A DNA stretch of 27,681 bases from DASUAS01 sp035763625 (lineage in GTDB: Bacteria; Actinomycetota; Acidimicrobiia; IMCC26256; DASPTH01), in contig DASUAS010000241.1 in NCBI GenBank assembly GCA_035763625.1, positions 1 to 27,681 of the forward strand, written 5' to 3'. Under the pieces are notes generated by a model that saw only the letters and a program-made list of their open reading frames with translations, did no database searches and was not told where the DNA came from. Below, one piece after another: positions 20,799-27,681 of the stretch (its first letter is position 1; each line of letters starts with the position of its first letter). The translations under genes and the position numbers were made by a program.

Positions 20799-22247
20799 AT
20801 GGAGTTCCTTCCCAGCGACGAGGTCGTCGCGATCCGGTCACGGCTCGATCACCCCATCATCGACGCCGACGGCCACGCCATCGAGTACCTGCCGCTCGTG
20901 CGCGACATCCTCCGGGAACAGGCGGGTGACGACGCGGTCGCGGTGATGGACCTCGTGACCGGCGGGGCGTCCGGGTCGCGCGGGCTCAGCCCGGCGCAGA
21001 TGCGCGCATCGGGTCTCACCCGCACGTCGTGGTGGGGACTGCCGACGCGCAACACGCTCGACCGCGGCACCGCGCTGCTGCCCGATCTCCTCGCGGCGCG
21101 CCTCCCCGAGCTCGGCATCGACCACGCCGTGCTCTACCCCACGTACGGGCTCGTGCCCGCCGCGCTCGACGACGCGTCGATCCGCGTGCCGTTGGCGCGC
21201 GCGTTCAACACGTTCTACGCCGAGGCGTTCCGCGACCACCGCGACACGCTCACACCGGTCGGCATCATCCCGATGCACACGCCGGAGGAGGCGATCGCCG
21301 AGCTCGACCACGCCACCCGGGAGCTCGGGCTGAAGGCGTTCATGTTCGGTGGACCGATCAGCCGTCCCGCGCCCGGTGTCGACCCGCCGTCGCGCGCGGC
21401 GCGTTGGCTCGACTCGCTCGGGCTCGACTCGCTCTACGACTACGACCCGGTGTGGCAGCGCTGCGTCGACCTCGGCGTGTCACCGACCTTCCACACCGCG
21501 GCGATGGGGTGGTCGATCCGCGCCTCCGTCACCAACTACGTGTTCAACCACATCGGGATGTTCGCGATCGCGGGCGAGATGCTCGCGCTGTCGTTGTTCA
21601 TGGGCGGCGTGCCCCAGCGATTCCCCCAACTCCGGTTCGCCTTCCAGGAAGGTGGGGTCGCGTGGGCGGCCGCGCTGCTGTCGAACCTGATCGGTCACTG
21701 GGAGAAGCGCAACCGCGACGCAATCGAGCACTACAACCCGGCTCACCTCGACCGCGGTCAGGTCGTCTCGTTGTTCGAGCAGTACGGCTCGGCGCGCTAC
21801 CGGGAGCGTCTCGACCAGCTCGACGCCGGCCTGCGCATGCTGAGCCTCCCCGACGAAGACCCGGCGACGCTCGACGAGTTCGCGCGCTGCGGCATCACCG
21901 ACGTCGACGAGATCCGCGACGTCTTCACCCGGGCGTACCACTTCGGGTGCGAGGCCGACGACCCCATGACCGCGCTCGCGTTCGATCCGCGCCGTACCGG
22001 TGGCGCGCGGCTCAAAGCGCTCTTCGCGTCCGACATCGGGCATTGGGACGTGCCCGACATCCGCGAGGTCCTCCCCGAGGCATGGGAGTTGGTCGAGGAC
22101 GGCGACGCAACCGACGCCGACTTCCGCGCGCTCACCTTCGAGCACGCAGTGTCGTTGTGGGCGAGCACCAACCCGTCGTTCTTCGACGGCACGTCGGTCG
22201 AGCGAGCAGTCCGCGACGAACTGGAGCGGGTGGGCGTCCCGGGATAG
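20799..22247 (+). CDS. Amidohydrolase family 2 (ACMSD-like metal-dependent hydrolase)
   Basis: A 482-residue TIM-barrel protein with IIDADGH at 20-26, the common variant of the HxH metal motif in this family. A further histidine lies in FHTA, and DIGHWD near residue 412 supplies the metal-binding Asp. The region GLKAFMFGG and the C-terminal FASDIGHWDVPD are typical of the family found beside hydrophobic-compound pathways in actinobacteria. Members hydrolyse C-C or C-N bonds or decarboxylate; the actual reaction is unknown. It is the first of three hydrolase genes in one direction (20799-23980) and is followed after 27 bases by the alpha/beta hydrolase. Confidence 0.92.
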   Translation: MEFLPSDEVVAIRSRLDHPIIDADGHAIEYLPLVRDILREQAGDDAVAVMDLVTGGASGSRGLSPAQMRASGLTRTSWWGLPTRNTLDRGTALLPDLLAARLPELGIDHAVLYPTYGLVPAALDDASIRVPLARAFNTFYAEAFRDHRDTLTPVGIIPMHTPEEAIAELDHATRELGLKAFMFGGPISRPAPGVDPPSRAARWLDSLGLDSLYDYDPVWQRCVDLGVSPTFHTAAMGWSIRASVTNYVFNHIGMFAIAGEMLALSLFMGGVPQRFPQLRFAFQEGGVAWAAALLSNLIGHWEKRNRDAIEHYNPAHLDRGQVVSLFEQYGSARYRERLDQLDAGLRMLSLPDEDPATLDEFARCGITDVDEIRDVFTRAYHFGCEADDPMTALAFDPRRTGGARLKALFASDIGHWDVPDIREVLPEAWELVEDGDATDADFRALTFEHAVSLWASTNPSFFDGTSVERAVRDELERVGVPG

Positions 22248-22274
22248 CGTCAGCGTCACGACGAGAGGGGTGGC

Positions 22275-22982
22275 ATGTCGACGGTGGTGCTCGTGCACGG
22301 TGCGTTCCACGACGGTTGGTGCTGGGAGCTGGTCCGCAGCGAGCTCGACCAGCGCGGCGTGCCGAACCAGTCGCTCGACCTGCCCTTCACCGGGCTCGAG
22401 GGCGACGCCGATGCAGTGGCGAAGCTCCTCGACGCCATCGACGGCCCCGCGGTGGTCTGCGGCCACTCGTACGGCGGCATGGTGATCTCCCGCGCCGCGA
22501 GCGGTCGCGACGACGTTGCGCACCTCGTGTACCTGTGCGCGGTGCAGGTCGGTGAGGACGTCGACCTCGCGACCGCGATGACCACGTCCGACGAGCTCAT
22601 GTCGTCGCTCGTCCACGGTGACGACGGGTCGATGAGCGTCGATCCCGCGATCGCGCCCGCGGTCTTCTACCACGACTGCGACGACGAGCTCACCGCGACC
22701 GCGGTGAGCCACCTGCGCGGGATGGACTTCGGTGTCGTCCAGGACTCCGACGAGCCGCCACCGCCGGCGGCATGGAAGCAGATCCCGTCGACCTACGTGG
22801 TCTGCTCCCAGGACCGCACGATCGCCCCCGAGTCGCAGCGGAAGATGGCCGGGCAGGCTGACCACGTCGTCGAGCTCGACACCAGCCACTCGCCGATGCT
22901 GTCGCAGCCCGGCCTCGTCGCCGACGTGCTCGCCGACCTCGCGGCGAAGACCGACGCGGCCGCGAGCGAAGGCGTGCGCTGA
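22275..22982 (+). CDS. Alpha/beta hydrolase
   Basis: A 235-residue alpha/beta hydrolase with the oxyanion strand VVLVHGAFHDGWCW (4-17), nucleophile elbow GHSYGG with Ser65, acid Asp180 (SQDRTI) and base His205 (TSHSPML). This is the short, lid-poor type seen in esterases and in C-C or C-O bond hydrolases of degradation pathways. AGAGGGG lies 4 bases before the ATG at 22275. Its stop overlaps the next ATG by one base (TGATG, 22980-22984), so the phosphotriesterase-like gene is translationally coupled. The substrate is unknown. Confidence 0.93.
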   Translation: MSTVVLVHGAFHDGWCWELVRSELDQRGVPNQSLDLPFTGLEGDADAVAKLLDAIDGPAVVCGHSYGGMVISRAASGRDDVAHLVYLCAVQVGEDVDLATAMTTSDELMSSLVHGDDGSMSVDPAIAPAVFYHDCDDELTATAVSHLRGMDFGVVQDSDEPPPPAAWKQIPSTYVVCSQDRTIAPESQRKMAGQADHVVELDTSHSPMLSQPGLVADVLADLAAKTDAAASEGVR

Positions 22983-23980
22983 TGGCCACGGTGCAGACGG
23001 TCACCGGGCCCGTCGACGGCGTCGACCTCGGCCGTACGCTCGTCCACGAGCACATCCGCATCTCGTACGACGGCGAGACGCTCGACCCCACCTACTCGTG
23101 GGACCGCGCCGAGACCGTCGAGCGCGCCGTCGACAAGATGGCGGAGCTGCTCGACGCCGGATTCCGCACCTTCGTCGACCCGTGCCCGATCGAGCTCGGT
23201 CGCGACCCCGAGCTCTACGCCGAGATCGCGTCGCGCTCGGGCATGCAGATCGTCTGCACCACCGGCTTCTACACCGAGCACCTCGGCTGGGGGCTGCCGG
23301 TGTACTGGCGGGCGCGCGATCCCGAGGAGATCGCCGAGTTGTACGTGAAGGAGCTCCGGGAAGGGATCGCGAACACCGGCGGGATCCGCGCCGGCGCGAT
23401 CAAGTCGGCCACCGGCACGGAGGTGACGCCAGCCGAGTCCCGCTGCCTCACCGGCGCGGCGCTCGCGCAGCACGAAGTCGGGTGCGCCATCATCACGCAC
23501 ACCGAGAACTCGCGGCACGGCGACGTGCAGCAGGACCTCTTCGCCGACGGCGGCGCCGATCTCGGTCGGGTCCTCATCGGCCACCAGGACGAACAGACCG
23601 AGGTCGCACCGATCCGAAAGCTCGCCGAGCGGGGCACGTTCGTCGGCGTCGACCGCATCGGCCTCGAGATCATCGCCCCCGACGAGCGGCGCGCCGACCA
23701 CGTCGCCGCGCTGGTGCGCGAGGGCTACACGTCGCAGGTGTGCCTGTCGCAGGACCACATCTGCTCGCTCACCGCGCCGCGTCCCAGCTTCTGGGTTGCG
23801 CCGGAGCACCGGGAAGCCGCGGCCGCGCGACGCGAGCAGATCTCGTGGCAGGTCTGGCAGCGCCCGTACACCTACATCGTCACCGACTTCGCGCCGAAGC
23901 TGCGCGAGCGGGGCGTCACCGACGAAGATCTCGAGACGATCTTCGTCGACAACCCCCGTCGTCTCCTGACCGGTTCCTGA
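22982..23980 (+). CDS. Phosphotriesterase-like metallohydrolase / lactonase
   Basis: A 332-residue TIM-barrel protein of the phosphotriesterase-related family. Binuclear metal ligands are all visible: His22 and His24 (VHEHI), bridging Lys141 (AIKSAT), His173 (THTE), His201 (GHQD) and Asp258 (SQDH). Characterised relatives are lactonases or amidases rather than true phosphotriesterases. With the two preceding hydrolases it may open a ring or cleave a lactone formed during catabolism. The start is coupled to the alpha/beta hydrolase. A GC-rich hairpin follows the stop at 23991-24008. Confidence 0.92.
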   Translation: MATVQTVTGPVDGVDLGRTLVHEHIRISYDGETLDPTYSWDRAETVERAVDKMAELLDAGFRTFVDPCPIELGRDPELYAEIASRSGMQIVCTTGFYTEHLGWGLPVYWRARDPEEIAELYVKELREGIANTGGIRAGAIKSATGTEVTPAESRCLTGAALAQHEVGCAIITHTENSRHGDVQQDLFADGGADLGRVLIGHQDEQTEVAPIRKLAERGTFVGVDRIGLEIIAPDERRADHVAALVREGYTSQVCLSQDHICSLTAPRPSFWVAPEHREAAAARREQISWQVWQRPYTYIVTDFAPKLRERGVTDEDLETIFVDNPRRLLTGS

Positions 23981-23990
23981 CCCGACCTCC

Positions 23991-24008
23991 CGCCCGCAGG
24001 CGCGGGCG
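23991..24008 (+). terminator. Candidate terminator hairpin
   Basis: CGCCCGC (23991-23997) and GCGGGCG (24002-24008) form a perfect 7-pair stem around AGGC, 11 bases after the stop of the phosphotriesterase-like gene. There is no T run, as often in high-GC genomes. Confidence 0.6.
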
Positions 24009-24058
24009 CCGCGGGCGCAGTGCGGTTCCGGTTTCGGCGAATTGGGCACCGAGACCTC

Positions 24059-25456
24059 GTGGCCGATCCGTCCGTCCGACACGCAGACGACTCGGCGCTG
24101 CACGATCCGGCACGCCGCGCCGCGGTCGTGGCGCTGGCCGCGGTGTTGGCGCTGGACGGCGCCGACCGCACTGCGCTGGGCGCGTTGGCCCCCGCGCTGA
24201 TGGCCGAGTTCAACATCGGCAACGCCGCGATCGGGCTCCTCGCCAGCGCGTTCGCCATCGTCGGTGCGATCGCCATCGTCCCCATCGGGATCCTGACCGA
24301 TCGCGCGCGTCGGGTGACGATTCTCGTGATCTGCATCTGCATCTGGTTCGTCGCCATGGGGGTCGCCGCGGCGGCCTGGTCGTTCGCGCTCCTGTTCATC
24401 GCGCGCATCACGCTCGGCGTGCTGACCGCCGCCGGCGGGCCGCCGATCACGTCGATGGTCGGCGACCTGTTCCCGACCGACGTGCGTAGTCGCGTGCTCG
24501 GATGGGTCAAGAGCGGTGAGCTCGTCGGTGCGGGCATCGGGTTCCTCGTCGCCGGGGTGGTGGTGTGGCTCACCTCGTGGCGCGGCGTGTTCGCCGCGCT
24601 CGCGCTGCTCGGCGTGGTGGTGGCGTGGGCGGTGGCGCGGGTGCCGGAACCCCGACGGGGCGGTGAGAACGACCTCCCGGGCGAACAGCAGCGCAGCATC
24701 GACGCGCCGACGCAGCTCCACGAATTGGTGGAGGAGCAGCACGTCGAGCCCAAGGAGGAGCTCGTCCTCGAGGGCGACCAGTCGGAGCTGCCGCTGAAGC
24801 CGGCGATGAAGTACGTCCTCAAGGTGAAGACGGTGGTGCTGATCATCGCCGCCTCGGCACTCGGCGACGTGTTCTTCACCGCGCTCCAGGTCTTCGGCGT
24901 GCTGTTCCTCGTCGGGCAGTTCGGCATCTCCGCGTCGGAGGCGTCGATCCTGATCCCGTTGGTCGGTGCCGGGGGTTTCGTCGGCGTGCTCGCCGGTGGT
25001 CGCCTCGGTGACCGGCTCATCGAGCGCGGCGTCCTCACCGGCCGCGTCCACGTCGGCGCATGGAGCTACCTGGCGGCGTCGGTGATGTTGGTGCCGGTCT
25101 TCCTCGTGTCGTCGTTGTGGGTCGCGCTGCCGTTCCTGGTGCTCTCGGGGGCGTTCCTCACCGCGCCGATCGCGCCCCTCGAAGCGGCGCGACTCGACGT
25201 GGTGCACCCACAGTTGCGCGGTCGCACCGAGAGCGCGCGGATGATCGCCCGGGTCGCGGCACAGGCGGGCGCGCCACTGGTGTTCGGCGTGCTCTCCGGT
25301 GTGCTCGGGAGCAACACCGCGCAGGGACTGCAGCTCGCGTTCCTCATGTTGCTCCCGTTGCTCGCCGCGAGCAGCGTGTGCCTGATGATCGCGGCGCGCC
25401 ACTACCCGAGCGAGGTGGCGGCAGTGGAGGAGTCGGAGATGGTCGAAGGTGCTTGA
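24059..25456 (+). CDS. Major facilitator superfamily transporter
   Basis: A 465-residue 12-helix transporter. The first helix region carries LALDGADRTALGALAPAL (30-47), and the loop after helix 2 has GILTDRARR (77-85), matching MFS motif A. PTDVRSRVLGWVKSGE and LTSWRGVFAALAL follow. An unusually long acidic cytoplasmic loop (about 196-256) separates the halves. The start is uncertain: a GTG at 24020 would add 13 residues, but those codons (TTT, CGA, ATT) are unlike the strongly GC-ending neighbours and the terminator hairpin lies just upstream, so I prefer GTG 24059. It may import the substrate or export products; specificity is unknown. Confidence 0.88.
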   Translation: MADPSVRHADDSALHDPARRAAVVALAAVLALDGADRTALGALAPALMAEFNIGNAAIGLLASAFAIVGAIAIVPIGILTDRARRVTILVICICIWFVAMGVAAAAWSFALLFIARITLGVLTAAGGPPITSMVGDLFPTDVRSRVLGWVKSGELVGAGIGFLVAGVVVWLTSWRGVFAALALLGVVVAWAVARVPEPRRGGENDLPGEQQRSIDAPTQLHELVEEQHVEPKEELVLEGDQSELPLKPAMKYVLKVKTVVLIIAASALGDVFFTALQVFGVLFLVGQFGISASEASILIPLVGAGGFVGVLAGGRLGDRLIERGVLTGRVHVGAWSYLAASVMLVPVFLVSSLWVALPFLVLSGAFLTAPIAPLEAARLDVVHPQLRGRTESARMIARVAAQAGAPLVFGVLSGVLGSNTAQGLQLAFLMLLPLLAASSVCLMIAARHYPSEVAAVEESEMVEGA

Positions 25457-25474
25457 CGCCGGTCGCCACGGCAC

Positions 25475-25479
25475 GGAGG
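25475..25479 (+). promoter_or_regulatory. Ribosome binding site deciding the start at 25488
   Basis: GGAGG lies 8 bases before the in-frame GTG at 25488. The longer frame's GTG at 25449 lies inside the transporter's last codons and lacks such a site. Confidence 0.65.
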
Positions 25480-25487
25480 ATGCCGCG

Positions 25488-26552
25488 GTGTCGGTCGAGC
25501 GTGCGCATCCCCACCGGCACGAGCACCCGAACTGGACCGTCGGGCGGGTCGCCTTCCTCGCGATCAGCGTGATCTGCCTGTACCTCTTCGCGCCGAGCAT
25601 CGCCGAGGTGTTCTCGGCCTACGACCGGCTCGGGAACGTGCAGCCGATCTTCCTGCTGCCCGCGGCGCTGTGCGCGCTGGGCAGCTTCGCGTGCGTCTGG
25701 ATCGTGCAAGCGGTCGCGCTGGGCTCCCGCGAGTGGTTCTCGATCGTGACCACGCAGCTCGCCGGGAACGCGTTCAACCGCATCACCCCCGGGGGCGGCG
25801 CGACCGGCACCGCGCTGCAGGCCAACATGCTGGCCGACGCCGGTTTCGACGTCGCGCACGCGGCGACCGCGCTCACGGTGCAGTCGGTGTTGAGCACGGC
25901 GGCGATCGTCGCACTCCCGCTGTTCGCGCTGCCGTTCATCGTGGCCGGCACTCAGGTGCCGTCCGGGTTGCTGCAGGCGTTCTGGATCGGCATCCCGGTG
26001 TTCCTGCTGATGGTCGCGATCGGCGTCGCACTGTTCGTCGCCGACGGGCCGCTGCGCGGGCTCGGCCGCGCGATCAAGTGGGTCCGGTGCAAGCTCCGTC
26101 GCCAGCCGGTGGACAGCACCCTCGGCGACCGCCTCATCGAGGGCCGGGACCGGATCCGCCGCGAGGTCGGACCGCAATGGGAGCTCGCGCTGGGCGCGTC
26201 GTTGGCGCGCTGGCTGTTCGAGTACAGCGTGCTGCTGTTGACCCTGTGCGGGTTGTCCGCGTCGCCCGACCCCGCGCTGGTGCTGCTCGCGTTCGTCGTG
26301 GCGTCGGTGCTCGGGTTGATCCCGTTCACGCCCGGCGGGCTCGGCTTCGTCGAGGCCGGGCTGGCGGCGACGCTGGCCGTCGCCGGGATCTCCACCGGCG
26401 ACGCGCTCGTGGCCACGCTCGTGTACCGGCTGCTGACCTTCTGGTTGCCGATCCCGTTGGGCGGCGTCGCCGCGTGGCTGTTCCGGCGGCGCCACCCCCG
26501 GCACCCGGGCGCGCACGTCGACGCCGGGGCGAAGGCGTCACCGGCGGGCTGA
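25488..26552 (+). CDS. Lysylphosphatidylglycerol synthase transmembrane-domain family protein (UPF0104-like)
   Basis: A 354-residue polytopic membrane protein. The start is set at GTG 25488 by the GGAGG site. Eight or so hydrophobic segments follow a short N-terminal tail. The family's conserved loops are visible: NRITPGGGATGTALQANML (about 89-107) and the PFTPGGLGFVEAGL motif (near 276-289). It corresponds to the flippase-like domain without a synthase domain. In actinobacteria it is often near glycosyltransferases or lipid genes; here it follows an MFS gene directly (its start lies 31 bases after the transporter stop). Function unknown; lipid or polymer translocation is the usual guess. Confidence 0.87.
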   Translation: MSVERAHPHRHEHPNWTVGRVAFLAISVICLYLFAPSIAEVFSAYDRLGNVQPIFLLPAALCALGSFACVWIVQAVALGSREWFSIVTTQLAGNAFNRITPGGGATGTALQANMLADAGFDVAHAATALTVQSVLSTAAIVALPLFALPFIVAGTQVPSGLLQAFWIGIPVFLLMVAIGVALFVADGPLRGLGRAIKWVRCKLRRQPVDSTLGDRLIEGRDRIRREVGPQWELALGASLARWLFEYSVLLLTLCGLSASPDPALVLLAFVVASVLGLIPFTPGGLGFVEAGLAATLAVAGISTGDALVATLVYRLLTFWLPIPLGGVAAWLFRRRHPRHPGAHVDAGAKASPAG

Positions 26553-26560
26553 GCGCGGTC

Positions 26561-26590
26561 GCGCCGGTCGCCACCGGACCGAGCCGGCGC
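26561..26590 (+). terminator. Weak candidate terminator after the membrane protein gene
   Basis: GCGCCGG (26561-26567) pairs with CCGGCGC (26584-26590), one further pair outside, with a 16-base loop and no T run. This part of 26553-26730 otherwise holds a TTGACT sequence (26677-26682) without a convincing -10, and a hairpin CGGTGC/GCACCG near 26652-26667. Confidence 0.35.
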
Positions 26591-26720
26591 GCCGCCGCGG
26601 GCTCTCGGCACGAGGATCGACGCCGAAGCTGTGAAGCACTGCTTACGGTCACGGTGCAGCGGCACCGCACGAGGGCTTGACTGTGGCGCCCGCGCTGCGG
26701 CGTTGGCGGCCGGAAGACGA

Positions 26721-26727
26721 GGAGGGG
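26721..26727 (+). promoter_or_regulatory. Ribosome binding site for the phosphatase start at 26731
   Basis: GGAGGGG ends 3 bases before ATG 26731 and supports that start over the in-frame ATG at 26878. Confidence 0.65.
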
Positions 26728-26730
26728 CCG

Positions 26731-27681
26731 ATGAGGTCACGCGCGCTCACGCGACGCTCGTTCGCGGGCGCGGCTGCTCTGCATCGGTCCGAGACCGCAG
26801 CGCGGCCGAACGGGCGCACGACGCGGGAGAATGCGAGCCCCCTCGAGGACCGCCCATCGCGCCACCTCAGGGGTCTGATGCTGGGCGTGACGCTGCCGGT
26901 CCTGGTCGCGCTGGTGTTCCCTCACCCGACCAGTCGTCTGGTGGAGCCCGAATCGATCATGGTCGCGATCGCGGTGCTCCTGACGCTGCTCGACAGCGTC
27001 GCTGCGGGTCTGGTCGCGGCGCTGCTCGCACCGATCGTCCTCTGGGTCTTCAACGTGCCGCCGCCGTTCACCTTCGAGTTCGTCGCCACGTCAGACGTCG
27101 TGGCGGTGCTCGCCACCGGCGCGATCACGTCGGGCCTCGTCGTCGTCATCGGAGTGCTGACCCGGAGGGAGCAACGAGCGACCGAGGCGCGGGTCGGTCT
27201 CGGTCGCGAGATCGCGGTGCAGCGGGACACCATCACGGCGTTGCAGCATGCGCTGCTGCCTGAAGTGGTGCCGGAGGTGCCGGGACTCCGGATCGGTTGG
27301 CACTACGTGTCCGGCGGTGCTCCGTCGGTGCCCATCGGCGGCGACTGGCTCGCCTTCGTCCCGATCGGGACGCGCGCGCTCGGCATCGCGATCGGCGACG
27401 TCGCCGGGCATGGCCTTCCCGCCGTCCGGGCGATGGCCGAGTACCGCGTCGCCCTCAAGGTGCTCGCCAGCGACGGCGCCGATCCGGGCGCGGTGCTCCA
27501 CCGCCTCGACGTGGTCGCGTCGCAGCTCGGCGGCCCGTTGCTGTCGACGGCGCTGTACGGCGTGCTCGACGTCGACGACGCCACCTGGACGTACGCCAGC
27601 GCTGGCCATCCGCCGCCGATGCTCGTCCGCGAGCGCGACACGGAGATCCTCGTCGCGCCACACGGGCCTCCCGTCGGAGCC
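26731..27681 (+). CDS. Membrane-anchored PP2C/SpoIIE-type serine phosphatase, truncated by window end
   Basis: An open frame of 317 codons reaching the window edge. A polar N-terminal tail (1-45) precedes hydrophobic segments at about 49-64, 76-106 and 118-143 (three or four helices, DUF4118/KdpD-like in pattern). Next comes a linker with LQHALLPEVVPEVPGLRI (171-188), the sequence that precedes RsbU/SpoIIE phosphatase domains. Metal-binding motifs GGDW (203-206) and GDVAGHG (222-228) are present. The C-terminal end of the phosphatase and anything after it are missing. It probably dephosphorylates an anti-sigma factor antagonist, controlling a stress sigma factor; the partner is not in the window. 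The tail before the helices has no clear signal peptide. Confidence 0.88.
   Translation, partial: MRSRALTRRSFAGAAALHRSETAARPNGRTTRENASPLEDRPSRHLRGLMLGVTLPVLVALVFPHPTSRLVEPESIMVAIAVLLTLLDSVAAGLVAALLAPIVLWVFNVPPPFTFEFVATSDVVAVLATGAITSGLVVVIGVLTRREQRATEARVGLGREIAVQRDTITALQHALLPEVVPEVPGLRIGWHYVSGGAPSVPIGGDWLAFVPIGTRALGIAIGDVAGHGLPAVRAMAEYRVALKVLASDGADPGAVLHRLDVVASQLGGPLLSTALYGVLDVDDATWTYASAGHPPPMLVRERDTEILVAPHGPPVGA

Noticed and set aside
24020..24058. The N-terminal extension of the MFS frame from GTG 24020.
   Set aside because: Its codons end in A or T far more often than the rest, and it begins inside the GC-rich hairpin region.
25449..25487. A GTG start at 25449 for the LPG-synthase-type gene.
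   Set aside because: It overlaps the MFS stop by 8 bases and has no ribosome site, unlike GTG 25488.
22793..25600. A 935-codon open frame on the minus strand.
   Set aside because: It overlaps three well-supported plus-strand genes (alpha/beta hydrolase, phosphotriesterase-like and MFS) and has low-complexity, His/Arg/Asp-rich composition typical of antisense frames in GC-rich DNA.
1..27681. KstR/KstR2-type steroid operators, tRNA genes, CRISPR repeats, IS ends or integrase genes.
   Set aside because: None was seen on reading; the steroid-like flavour rests only on protein families, so I do not call this a sterol regulon.

Overview
This very GC-rich window is densely packed with short intergenic gaps and frequent 4-base (ATGA/GTGA) or TGATG gene junctions. 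Its gene types are typical of high-GC Actinobacteria: F420-type oxidoreductases, an Ltp/DUF35 aldolase pair, many short-chain dehydrogenases (SDRs), crotonases, and TAnnnT promoters 6-9 bases before leaderless starts. My guess is a lineage near Acidimicrobiia or mycobacteria-like environmental actinobacteria, but no ribosomal or other marker gene is present to prove it. No tRNA, rRNA, CRISPR, IS element or prophage was seen.

Layout: (1) 1-685, minus: start of a CoxL/xanthine-dehydrogenase-type molybdenum subunit, cut by the window edge. (2) 773-5772, plus: a coupled catabolic operon of SDR, acyl-CoA ligase, enoyl-CoA hydratase-like protein, DUF35 zinc-ribbon protein, cysteine-less Ltp-type thiolase and a small EthD-like protein. 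It reads as activation of an acid to its CoA thioester, hydration, and retro-aldol side-chain cleavage of the steroid-degradation kind; no acyl-CoA dehydrogenase lies in the window. (3) 5780-7195, minus: a 54-residue small ORF, a PEP-mutase/isocitrate-lyase family enzyme and an F420/FMN split-barrel protein. (4) 7232-10200, minus: zinc alcohol dehydrogenase, luciferase-like (LLM) oxidoreductase and PhyH dioxygenase. (5) 10307-14548, minus: a coupled operon of a 20-codon small ORF, PaaI thioesterase, a second related 20-codon small ORF, DUF1214 protein, SDR, catalytically degenerate SDR and SDR. (6) 14585-16823: SMP-30 lactonase-like gene, alpha/beta hydrolase and flavodoxin-like gene. (7) 16825-19277, minus: SnoaL-like, SDR and a second DUF1214 protein. 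(8) 19352-20762: ASCH-like gene, small membrane protein and crotonase. (9) 20799-23980, plus: three hydrolases in a row (amidohydrolase, alpha/beta hydrolase, phosphotriesterase-like). (10) 24059-27681, plus: MFS transporter, LPG-synthase-type membrane protein and a membrane-anchored PP2C/SpoIIE phosphatase cut by the window edge.

Taken together this is a catabolic accessory region for hydrophobic or cyclic carboxylic acids (steroid-, terpenoid- or alicyclic-like; the substrate is not determined by the sequence). The most unusual structure is a pair of related, exactly 20-codon arginine-rich ORFs, each joined by a TGATG stop/start overlap to the next gene. The first follows a leaderless-type promoter, and the second sits between two genes behind a strong ribosome binding site. 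No gene-free stretch exceeds 300 bases; the longest is 26553-26730.
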